Of a stretch of 8,263 nucleotides of DNA, positions 1 to 5,548 are shown piece by piece. Source of the DNA: Lachnoclostridium phytofermentans (lineage in GTDB: Bacteria > Bacillota > Clostridia > Lachnospirales > Lachnospiraceae); the NCBI GenBank assembly GCA_003526525.1, contig DPVV01000317.1, positions 1 to 8,263 of the forward strand. Reading direction: 5' to 3'. The notes below the pieces were generated by a model. The model made no database searches. It saw nothing but the letters and a program-made list of their open reading frames with translations, and was not told the origin of the DNA. Numbering within the stretch: position 1 is the first letter of the stretch; each line of letters begins with the position of its first letter. Both the position numbers and the translations under genes were made by a program.

Positions 1-2
1 AG

Positions 3-98
3 TATCCCAATCATCCTAATTACGATATTTGGGAACGTTATATTCAACATTTTGAGGAGGAGTTATTTTCAAGAAAGATAAGCTTTGTTAGCACCTAA
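3..98 (+). CDS. C-terminal end of an unidentified protein (partial)
   Basis: An open frame enters from the left edge and stops at TAA 96-98, leaving 31 residues that end in EEELFSRKISFVST. The peptide is hydrophilic, with a balanced mix of charged and aromatic residues (NYDIWERY near its start), as expected for the last helix of a soluble protein. I do not recognise the family. Frame 1 is also open from the edge to a stop at 79-81 and would read as a hydrophobic tail, but it uses AGG-AGG-AGT codons and looks less natural. The gene would converge on the DUF188 gene. Confidence is limited because only the tail is visible. Confidence 0.4.
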   Translation, partial: YPNHPNYDIWERYIQHFEEELFSRKISFVST

Positions 99-105
99 AG
101 TGCTA
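89..105. other. Small inverted repeat over the end of the partial gene
   Basis: TAGCAC, loop CTAAA, GTGCTA: a perfect 6-bp stem that includes the TAA stop of the partial gene. No T-run follows on either strand, so it is not a clear intrinsic terminator. Confidence 0.3.
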
Positions 106-131
106 CATAGGATACGTTACACGCTGAATTA

Positions 132-160
132 GCAGGAAGGTTGTGGGGAACCATTCCTGC
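132..160. terminator. Hairpin between convergent genes, possible terminator
   Basis: GCAGGAA-GGTT, loop GTGGGG, AACC-A-TTCCTGC forms an 11-bp stem with one bulged A. It lies 2 bases past the stop codon of the DUF188 gene and about 30 bases past the partial + strand gene, so it is placed to end both transcripts. Neither side carries a U-tract, so it may be a 3'-end stabilising or factor-dependent structure rather than a classical terminator. Confidence 0.4.
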
Positions 161-162
161 GG

Positions 163-612
163 TCAGCCGGAAATAGACTTTAATAATTCGTTTAATGAAG
201 ATTCAAAACGGATGTCGTCCTGGGCAGTCCGTTTTTTATTATTCTTGCATCGGAGATTTTGCTTCCCATGACGGCGTTGTTCTTTTGCGATATGACGTTC
301 AAATAGCATTTGATTGATGTTTTCATTTGTATAAATCTTTCCGCTTGGATGCAAAGCTTTTGCCTTTTTACCAAGTGCCATTGCTGCAACTCCATAATCC
401 TGAGTAACCACAATATCATCCGGATTTGTTTGATTTAATAGTGCAAAATCAACAGCATCGGGTGCTTTGCTCACCGTAATTATTTTGCTATAGTCAGAGT
501 ATAGTACATGACTAGTATCAATAAACATGATAACTTCAATTTGATGTTCTTTTGCTACTTGTTCAATGATTCCTTTTACTGGGCATGCATCCGCATCTAC
601 TACAATTTTCAT
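163..612 (-). CDS. DUF188 family PIN-like protein (YaiI/YqxD)
   Basis: A 149-residue protein, the usual length for the YaiI/YqxD (DUF188, UPF0178) family. The family signature DADACPV is at residues 6-12, and a second conserved block, TQDYGVAAMALGKKAKALHPSG, spans residues 70-91 and leads into IYTNENIN. Acidic residues D6, D8, D55 and D72 sit where a PIN-like fold would place its metal-binding site. The family is therefore predicted to be a nuclease, but the cellular role is not established. A basic stretch at residues 109-128 (KEQRRHGKQNLRCKNNKKR) could contact nucleic acid. The start ATG (610-612) is preceded by AAGGAGG (complement of 617-623) at 4 bases. The gene is monocistronic and diverges from the aldehyde dehydrogenase. 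I saw no convincing sigma-A promoter for it in the spacer. Confidence 0.9.
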   Translation of the reverse strand: MKIVVDADACPVKGIIEQVAKEHQIEVIMFIDTSHVLYSDYSKIITVSKAPDAVDFALLNQTNPDDIVVTQDYGVAAMALGKKAKALHPSGKIYTNENINQMLFERHIAKEQRRHGKQNLRCKNNKKRTAQDDIRFESSLNELLKSISG

Positions 613-719
613 AGCACCTCCTTAATTCCATTTCTTTTTGTATTATTATCCCCAATTCTATATATTTTTTTATTGAGCAGGGAAAAATAAAATTCCTTTT
701 AACCTTTCTTCCAATATAG

Positions 720-725
720 TATAAT
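720..725 (+). promoter_or_regulatory. Possible -10 box for the aldehyde dehydrogenase transcript
   Basis: A perfect TATAAT stands about 127 bases upstream of the aldehyde dehydrogenase ATG. The -35 region about 17 bases upstream (TTTTAA, near 697-702) matches consensus poorly. A weak -35 would fit a promoter that needs an activator, such as the LysR protein encoded downstream, but that is inference. Three TTGAA-type direct repeats (784, 799, 822) lie in the leader. Confidence 0.35.
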
Positions 726-839
726 ATACGATGATAGAGTAGACAACATGAGTAATTAATTTGTCTTGATATAAAATAAGAGTTTGAAGCAAAATTTCTT
801 GAAAACTTAGAGCAAGATTTATTGAAAGCTTATATGGTG

Positions 840-846
840 AAGGAGG
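840..846 (+). promoter_or_regulatory. Ribosome binding site that fixes the aldehyde dehydrogenase start
   Basis: AAGGAGG, 5 bases before ATG 852. The open frame extends up to a TTG at 822, and an in-frame ATG lies at 834, but both are upstream of this site. The site therefore selects ATG 852. Confidence 0.85.
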
Positions 847-851
847 TAGCG

Positions 852-2237
852 ATGAGTGAGATAGAAGTAGGGTATCAAAAACTTGTAACAAGCCAAAGAG
901 AATTTTTCCGTACTGGAAAGACGAAACAAGTAGAATTTCGAATTCAAGCACTAAGGAAACTTCAGTCTGAGATTAAAAATCGAGAAGTAGAAATAATGGA
1001 GGCTTTAAAGAAGGATCTTAATAAATCAAGTTTTGAATCTTATATGACAGAAATCGGTATGGTACTTGATGAGATCCGTCATTGTATTGCACATGTGCCA
1101 AAATGGGCCAAACCAAAGAGTGTTAGAACACCACTTGCGCAATTTCCTTCGAAGAGCTTTACCATATCAGAACCATATGGTGTTGTATTAATTATGTCTC
1201 CTTGGAATTATCCATTTCAATTATGCATAGAACCACTAATTGGTGCTATTGCAGCAGGAAACTGTGCAGTTTTAAAGCCATCCGCATATGCAGCAGAAAC
1301 ATCGAAAGTAATCAACACCTTAATTCGTGCTTGTTTTCCAAAGGAGTATGTTACGGTAATCGAAGGTGGTAGAAAAGAGAATCAGGGGTTACTTGCTACG
1401 GAGTTTGATTATATCTTCTTTACCGGTGGTGTCGAAGTTGGAAGGCTCGTCATGGAGGCGGCAGCCAAATTTTTAACTCCGGTGTCATTAGAGCTTGGAG
1501 GTAAGAGCCCTTGTATTATTGACAAGTCAGCAGATATCAACCTTGCAGCGAAACGTGTTGCTTTTGGAAAATATCTCAATGCTGGCCAGACATGTGTCGC
1601 ACCTGACTATGTTTTCGTACAGAAAGAAGTGGAAGAGGAATTTTTAAAGAAATTAGGAATGTGGATACACAAATTCTTTGGAGAAGAGCCACTAAAGAAT
1701 GAAAATCTTCCAAAAATAATTAATGAACATCATTATCATAGATTACTTTCTCTCCTTGAGGGAGAAGATATCATTATCGGAGGGAAGGGACAGGATAATA
1801 TAAGAAAGATTGAGCCAACGGTACTGAAACGTGTATCAACAGATGCCAATGTAATGAAAGAAGAAATTTTTGGACCAATCCTTCCTGTTCTAACCTACCA
1901 GAAAATAGAGGAAGTTATAGAGTATGTTACAGCACATCCAAAGCCATTGGCGTGCTATTTATTTACAACGAATGTGCAGATAGAAAAGAAAATATTAAAG
2001 CACATCTCTTTTGGTGGTGGATGTGTCAACGATACCATTATCCATCTTGCAACACCTTATATGGGATTTGGTGGTGTTGGTTCTAGTGGTATGGGAAGTT
2101 ATCATGGATTTGAAAGTTTTCGCACGTTTAGTCATAGTAAGAGTATTGTTAAAAAAGCAAATTGGCTTGATCTTCCGATGAGATATCATCCATATACAGA
2201 GAAGAATTTGAAAATGATTCGAAAATTCTTAAAATAA
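852..2237 (+). CDS. Aldehyde dehydrogenase, class 3 type, NAD(P)-dependent
   Basis: A 461-residue soluble enzyme of the aldehyde dehydrogenase superfamily that oxidises an aldehyde to its acid with NAD(P)+. The family landmarks occur in order: SPWNYPF with catalytic Asn119; KPSAYAAETS with cofactor Lys142; FTGGVEVG (190-197), the dinucleotide loop; LELGGKSP with general base Glu214; GQTCVAP with nucleophile Cys248; EEIFGP (337-342); and FGGVGSSGMGSYHG (406-419). The shorter-than-usual length (about 460 rather than 490-500) and the C-terminal glycine-rich block followed by FRTFSH match the ALDH3/YwdH group, which usually acts on medium- or long-chain and aromatic aldehydes. No cofactor- or CoA-binding extension and no membrane segment is visible. 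All catalytic residues are intact. The substrate cannot be read from sequence. A LysR gene follows 11 bases downstream and probably controls or is co-transcribed with it. Confidence 0.93.
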   Translation: MSEIEVGYQKLVTSQREFFRTGKTKQVEFRIQALRKLQSEIKNREVEIMEALKKDLNKSSFESYMTEIGMVLDEIRHCIAHVPKWAKPKSVRTPLAQFPSKSFTISEPYGVVLIMSPWNYPFQLCIEPLIGAIAAGNCAVLKPSAYAAETSKVINTLIRACFPKEYVTVIEGGRKENQGLLATEFDYIFFTGGVEVGRLVMEAAAKFLTPVSLELGGKSPCIIDKSADINLAAKRVAFGKYLNAGQTCVAPDYVFVQKEVEEEFLKKLGMWIHKFFGEEPLKNENLPKIINEHHYHRLLSLLEGEDIIIGGKGQDNIRKIEPTVLKRVSTDANVMKEEIFGPILPVLTYQKIEEVIEYVTAHPKPLACYLFTTNVQIEKKILKHISFGGGCVNDTIIHLATPYMGFGGVGSSGMGSYHGFESFRTFSHSKSIVKKANWLDLPMRYHPYTEKNLKMIRKFLK

Positions 2238-2241
2238 GGAG
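2236..2241 (+). promoter_or_regulatory. Ribosome binding site of the LysR gene overlapping the upstream stop
   Basis: AAGGAG shares two bases with the TAA stop of the aldehyde dehydrogenase (2235-2237) and lies 7 bases before ATG 2249. The overlap implies co-transcription and possibly translational coupling. Confidence 0.75.
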
Positions 2242-2248
2242 TGGTCCT

Positions 2249-3154
2249 ATGGCAAAAGCCAATCTGGAATACTATAAAATATTTTATTATGTTGCCAAAG
2301 AAGGTAGTATTTCTTTAGCTGCTAAACGGGTATGCATCTCGCAGCCTGCAGTTAGTCAGGCAATAAAGCAATTAGAATCTGTACTAAACTGTCAACTTTT
2401 TATTCGAGTACCAAAAGGAATGCGTTTAACAAAGGAAGGAGAGGTTTTGTACCAGTGTGTTAGAGAAGGGTATGAACTTATCTTAAAAGGTGAAGAGCGT
2501 TTGGATCGGATGTTAAATCTTGAGTCTGGAGAAATCAGAATTGGAGCTTCTGATATGACATTGCAATACTATTTGCTACCATATTTAGAAGAGTTTCATA
2601 TTCAATACCCTAAGATAAAGGTGACTGTAACCAACGGTCCTACTCCAGAGACGCTTGCACTCCTAAAGGATGGGCAAATAGATTTTGGTATCGTAAGTGA
2701 GCCATTTTCGCTATCGGAAGACTATAGTGTGATAAGGGTCAAAGAAATCATAGATATCTTTGTAGCTGGAAAACGATTCGATTATCTAAGGAATCAAACC
2801 ATGGATTACGAAGAGCTAGCAGGTCTCCCTGTTATATGCTTAGAGAATGATACTAGTACGAGGCGATATGTAGATGAGTACTTAAGTTCTCATGGCGTTG
2901 TTTTATCTCCAGAGTTTGAATTGGCAACGAGTGATATGATAGTGCAGTTTGCAAAAAGAAGCCTAGGAATAGGATTAGTAGTAGAGGATTTTGCAACGGA
3001 ATTGATAAAGCAAGGGGAATTATTTGAGGTGAAATTAAAGACAGATATTCCAAGCAGACATTTTTGTGTCGTTGAAAATCAAAGGTTTGCACACTCTACT
3101 GCTTCTAGGAAGCTTCTTGCATTACTAAAGGAAAGTCAGTATAATAAAATATAG
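2249..3154 (+). CDS. LysR-family transcriptional regulator
   Basis: A 301-residue protein, the typical LysR length. Residues 1-62 form the winged helix-turn-helix: YYKIFYYVAKEGSISLAA is followed by the recognition helix region ISQPAVSQAIKQLE (about 31-44) and the wing around PKGMRLTKEGE. A linker helix follows (about 65-85). The periplasmic-binding-protein-like effector domain starts at GEIRIGASD (about 92-100), and DGQIDFGIVSEP (about 139-150) is the usual first-lobe motif. The protein should act as a cytoplasmic tetramer that responds to a small molecule. Its position 11 bases behind the aldehyde dehydrogenase on the same strand is unusual for LysR genes, which more often diverge from their target; it could still act on the operon's own promoter. 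The effector is unknown. Confidence 0.92.
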   Translation: MAKANLEYYKIFYYVAKEGSISLAAKRVCISQPAVSQAIKQLESVLNCQLFIRVPKGMRLTKEGEVLYQCVREGYELILKGEERLDRMLNLESGEIRIGASDMTLQYYLLPYLEEFHIQYPKIKVTVTNGPTPETLALLKDGQIDFGIVSEPFSLSEDYSVIRVKEIIDIFVAGKRFDYLRNQTMDYEELAGLPVICLENDTSTRRYVDEYLSSHGVVLSPEFELATSDMIVQFAKRSLGIGLVVEDFATELIKQGELFEVKLKTDIPSRHFCVVENQRFAHSTASRKLLALLKESQYNKI

Positions 3155-3199
3155 TACTTACCAAAGACAGATTAAGAAAGAATCTAAGTTGTAATTCTT

Positions 3200-3236
3200 A
3201 ACAAGATTAAGTTCGCGAAGCGTGCTTTTACTTGTT
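3200..3236 (+). terminator. Hairpin downstream of lysR, probable terminator, repeat copy 1
   Basis: AACAAG pairs with CTTGTT at the outside and AAG with CTT inside, separated by a 3-by-3 mismatch; a small CGC/GTG helix is possible in the loop. The U-rich run TTATTATTGTTT follows, so an intrinsic terminator for the aldehyde dehydrogenase-lysR transcript is plausible. Bases 3201-3234 match 6833-6866 at 28 of 34 positions. Confidence 0.5.
3209..3234 (+). repeat. Dispersed hairpin repeat, copy 1
   Basis: This 26-base core matches the copy at 6841-6866 at 23 of 26 positions and shares the uninterrupted 11-mer AAGTTCGCGAA. Both copies lie just downstream of a gene on the same strand, which points to a repeated 3'-end element in this genome. 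Confidence 0.65.
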
Positions 3237-3313
3237 TATTATTGTTTAGGGTAAGATAGGTGAAACAGGTTTCTGAAAATATTACGAAATAGAACACCAG
3301 AAAGGATAAGAAG

Positions 3314-4720
3314 ATGAAAGAGAAAAAAAGTGTTGAGAACTTGAAAAACAAAGAATCCAACAAGAATGCTTGGTTAAAGTATACGGATGCAGATTTAAAA
3401 AAAGTTGAGAAATTAAGTGAAGGTTATAAAGAATTTATCTCTGATTGTAAGACAGAGCGTGAATGTGCATTAGAAGTAATCCGTCAGGCTGAAAAAGAAG
3501 GATACAAGGATTTAATGACATTAACAAAAGTTAAGCCTGGTGATAAGGTTTACTTTAATAACATGGATAAAGCTGTGGCATTATTCCTAGTTGGTAGTGA
3601 GCCTCTAGAAAAAGGTATGAAGTTACTTGGAGCTCATATTGACTCCCCACGTATTGACTTAAAGCAGGTTCCTTTGTATGAAGATACAGAGATGGCTTTA
3701 TTTGATACTCACTACTACGGTGGGATTAAGAAATATCAGTGGGTAACCTTACCACTTGCAATCCACGGTGTTGTTGTTAAGAAAGATGGAACAAAAGTAA
3801 ATATCGTAATTGGTGAAAAAGACAGTGATCCAGTGGTTGGTATTACTGATTTACTAGTTCATCTATCTGCAGAACAGATGGAAAAGAAGGCTGCTAAGGT
3901 AGTAGAAGGAGAGGACTTAAATGTTCTTATCGGTAGCCAGCCATTAAAAGGGGAAGAAAAAGAAGCTGTAAAAGGTAATATGCTAAAACTGTTAAAAGAG
4001 TTTTATGATATTGAAGAGGCAGATTTCTTATCCGCTGAGTTGGAGGTTGTTCCTGCTGGTAAGGCACGTGACTTTGGTATTGACCGAAGCATGGTGATGG
4101 GATATGGACAAGACGATAGAGTTTGCTCTTACACTTCCATGAAAGCGTTATTTGAACTTGATAAAATAGACCGTACTGCAGTTTGCTTATTAGTTGATAA
4201 GGAAGAGGTTGGAAGCATCGGTGCAACTGGTATGCATTCCAAATTCTTTGAAAATGCAGTTGCTGAATTAATGGATAAGATGGGTGAATATTCTGAACTT
4301 AAATTAAGAAGAGCATTCCAGAATTCTCACATGCTTTCTTCTGATGTAAGTGCAGCATTTGATCCTAACTATCCATCCGTTATGGAGAAGAAAAACTCTG
4401 CATATTTTGGAAGAGGAATCGTATTTAATAAATACACAGGAGCTAGAGGAAAATCCGGTTGTAACGATGCTAACCCAGAGTTTATTGCAGCTTTACGTGC
4501 AGCTATGGAAAAACATGACGTTAACTTCCAAACCTCAGAGCTTGGTAAAGTAGACCAGGGTGGCGGCGGAACAATCGCTTATATTATGGCTCAATATAAT
4601 ATGGAAGTAATCGATAGTGGTGTAGCAGTATTGAATATGCATGCTCCATGGGAGATTACAAGTAAAGCAGATATCTACGAAGCGATGAGAGGATATGAGG
4701 CTTTCCTACGTGAGATGTAA
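3314..4720 (+). CDS. M18 family zinc aminopeptidase
   Basis: A 468-residue protein, the full length of family M18 (aspartyl aminopeptidase / aminopeptidase I). These enzymes are cytoplasmic, usually large oligomers, and remove N-terminal residues from peptides, often acidic or neutral ones, with two metal ions. Expected ligands are visible: His108 in GAHIDSPRIDL, Asp267 in GQDDRV, the DKEEVGS motif with catalytic Glu297 and metal-binding Glu298, Asp344 in SSDVSAAFDP, and His443 in NMHAPWE. The spacing closely follows human DNPEP as I remember it. GGGGTIAYIMA (416-426) is the usual C-terminal block. The start ATG follows GAAAGGA (3300-3306) at 7 bases. There is no signal peptide; the first 30 residues are lysine-rich. 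It appears to be a single-gene unit, and I could not identify a clear promoter in 3155-3313. Confidence 0.94.
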   Translation: MKEKKSVENLKNKESNKNAWLKYTDADLKKVEKLSEGYKEFISDCKTERECALEVIRQAEKEGYKDLMTLTKVKPGDKVYFNNMDKAVALFLVGSEPLEKGMKLLGAHIDSPRIDLKQVPLYEDTEMALFDTHYYGGIKKYQWVTLPLAIHGVVVKKDGTKVNIVIGEKDSDPVVGITDLLVHLSAEQMEKKAAKVVEGEDLNVLIGSQPLKGEEKEAVKGNMLKLLKEFYDIEEADFLSAELEVVPAGKARDFGIDRSMVMGYGQDDRVCSYTSMKALFELDKIDRTAVCLLVDKEEVGSIGATGMHSKFFENAVAELMDKMGEYSELKLRRAFQNSHMLSSDVSAAFDPNYPSVMEKKNSAYFGRGIVFNKYTGARGKSGCNDANPEFIAALRAAMEKHDVNFQTSELGKVDQGGGGTIAYIMAQYNMEVIDSGVAVLNMHAPWEITSKADIYEAMRGYEAFLREM

Positions 4721-4727
4721 GCGTGAA

Positions 4728-4788
4728 GTGTGAAGAGAATTTCTAAGGCATCAAAAGACGCTGCCTAAGAAATACTAAAACTTCACAC
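4728..4788 (+). other. Long imperfect stem-loop after the aminopeptidase gene
   Basis: GTGTGAAG (4728-4735) pairs perfectly with CTTCACAC (4781-4788). Inside it, ATTTCTAAGGCA (4739-4750) pairs with TGCCTAAGAAAT (4762-4773) with one A-A mismatch, leaving an 11-base loop. The internal loop between the helices is 3 by 7 bases. It begins 8 bases past the aminopeptidase stop. No U-run follows, so it is not a standard terminator; a 3'-end stabilising structure or part of a structured RNA is possible. Confidence 0.55.
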
Positions 4789-4862
4789 AGCCTACTGAGC
4801 GGGCATGGTTTCATGTTTAAAGAGTTGAGAGAAAAGCACTTTTAACCTTGGGGCTGTGAAAT

Positions 4863-4888
4863 AGCCGGGTATGCAGGCATATCCGGCT
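4863..4888 (+). terminator. Strong hairpin upstream of dUTPase, possible terminator
   Basis: AGCCGGGTATG, loop CAGG, CATATCCGGCT: an 11-bp stem with one G-U pair, followed by GATTTATTC, a weak U-rich tail. It may end the aminopeptidase transcript, or act in the 5' leader of dUTPase, whose ATG is 44 bases downstream. GGCT at 4852-4855 could pair with AGCC at 4863-4866 instead, giving a mutually exclusive but weak alternative. Confidence 0.5.
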
Positions 4889-4932
4889 GATTTATTCGTA
4901 TATAAAAATGATAAGGTTAGAATGGAGTTTAT

Positions 4933-5379
4933 ATGTCAGTAACAATTAAGATAAAAAAAGTAAGAGAGAATGCCATGTTACCAACAAGAGGAAGCGTGGA
5001 GGCGGCAGGATATGATTTATATGCGTGCTTAGATACTGATTCCTGTGAAATAAAGCCACATGAAACAGTGAAAATAGGTACAGGGTTGGCAATTGAAATT
5101 CCTGCTGGATATTTTGGTGGTATCTTTGCTCGAAGTGGAATTGCAGCTAAAAACGGATTACGCCCAGCAAATTGTGTTGGTGTTGCAGATAGTGATTATC
5201 GTGGTGAGTATATTATCGCACTTCATAATGATTCTGAAATGATACAAACGATTACTAACCATGAACGTATTGCGCAACTCGTGGTATTACCATATTTATC
5301 TGTTGATTTTGCAGAGGTTTTAGAGTTATCGGATACTGTACGCGGTGATGGCGGATTTGGTAGTACTGGGACAAAGTAA
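4933..5379 (+). CDS. dut: dUTP diphosphatase (dUTPase)
   Basis: A 148-residue trimeric-type dUTPase that splits dUTP to dUMP and pyrophosphate. This keeps uracil out of DNA and supplies dUMP for thymidylate synthesis. All five family motifs are present: I, AAGYDLYA (24-31); II, ARSGIAAKNGL (66-76); III, GVADSDYRGE (83-92), with catalytic Asp86 and base-discriminating Tyr89; IV, RIAQLVVLP (112-120); V, GDGGFGSTG (138-146), with the phenylalanine that stacks on the uracil. Length is standard. The trailing glycine-rich motif V is complete. The ATG is preceded by GGAG (4924-4927) at 5 bases, a weaker site than those of its neighbours. A structured 212-base spacer separates it from the aminopeptidase, so separate transcription is likely, although no clear -35/-10 pair is visible. 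Confidence 0.96.
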   Translation: MSVTIKIKKVRENAMLPTRGSVEAAGYDLYACLDTDSCEIKPHETVKIGTGLAIEIPAGYFGGIFARSGIAAKNGLRPANCVGVADSDYRGEYIIALHNDSEMIQTITNHERIAQLVVLPYLSVDFAEVLELSDTVRGDGGFGSTGTK

Positions 5380-5456
5380 CAAAAAGTTAAAAATGTATAA
5401 TTATCATTTATATGAAATATAATAAACATTGATTTTATTTATGTATTAGGCTGCTG

Positions 5457-5462
5457 TATAAT
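5457..5462 (+). promoter_or_regulatory. Perfect -10 box upstream of purA
   Basis: TATAAT, preceded by CTG. No good -35 lies 16-18 bases upstream (TTTATT is the best); a TTGATT starting at 5429 is about 22 bases away, too far for a standard spacer. If it is used, transcription would start near 5469, only a few bases before the terminator hairpin at 5476. Confidence 0.45.
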
Positions 5463-5475
5463 ACAAAAGTAATAG

Positions 5476-5509
5476 GGCATTGTAGCATAACTGTTACAAT
5501 GCCTTTTTT
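5476..5509 (+). terminator. Strong intrinsic terminator between dut and purA
   Basis: GGCATTGTA and TACAATGCC form a perfect 9-bp stem. It can extend inward by three pairs (one G-U) to a TAAC tetraloop, and six T residues follow directly (5504-5509). It is a textbook terminator on the + strand only. It should end the dut transcript, but it also lies between the only visible -10 box and purA, so it could attenuate purA. Confidence 0.9.
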
Positions 5510-5532
5510 ATCTTGTTTTTGAAGTTAATCTT

Positions 5533-5539
5533 AAGGAGG
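5533..5539 (+). promoter_or_regulatory. Ribosome binding site that fixes the purA start
   Basis: AAGGAGG, 9 bases before ATG 5549. The open frame runs back to a TTG at 5513, but that start would be upstream of this site and in the tail of the terminator. ATG 5549 gives MVKAIVGANWGDEGKGK, the normal N-terminus of the family. Confidence 0.9.
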
Positions 5540-5548
5540 AACAATATT

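Noticed and set aside
508..690. 60-codon + strand open frame overlapping the 5' end of the DUF188 gene
   Set aside because: Most of it is antisense to a well-supported gene, it has no ribosome site, and its phenylalanine/leucine-rich content is typical of AT-rich shadow frames.
670..951. 93-codon - strand open frame across the divergent spacer
   Set aside because: It runs antisense into the aldehyde dehydrogenase start, has no recognisable motif and no ribosome site.
3927..4226. 99-codon - strand open frame inside the aminopeptidase gene
   Set aside because: Fully antisense to a gene with intact catalytic motifs; no start signal or family resemblance.
4801..4900. tRNA or known riboswitch in the aminopeptidase-dut spacer
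   Set aside because: No cloverleaf, T-loop GTTCRA or CCA-type acceptor; no B12, purine, TPP, SAM, THF or c-di-GMP consensus that I could match by eye.
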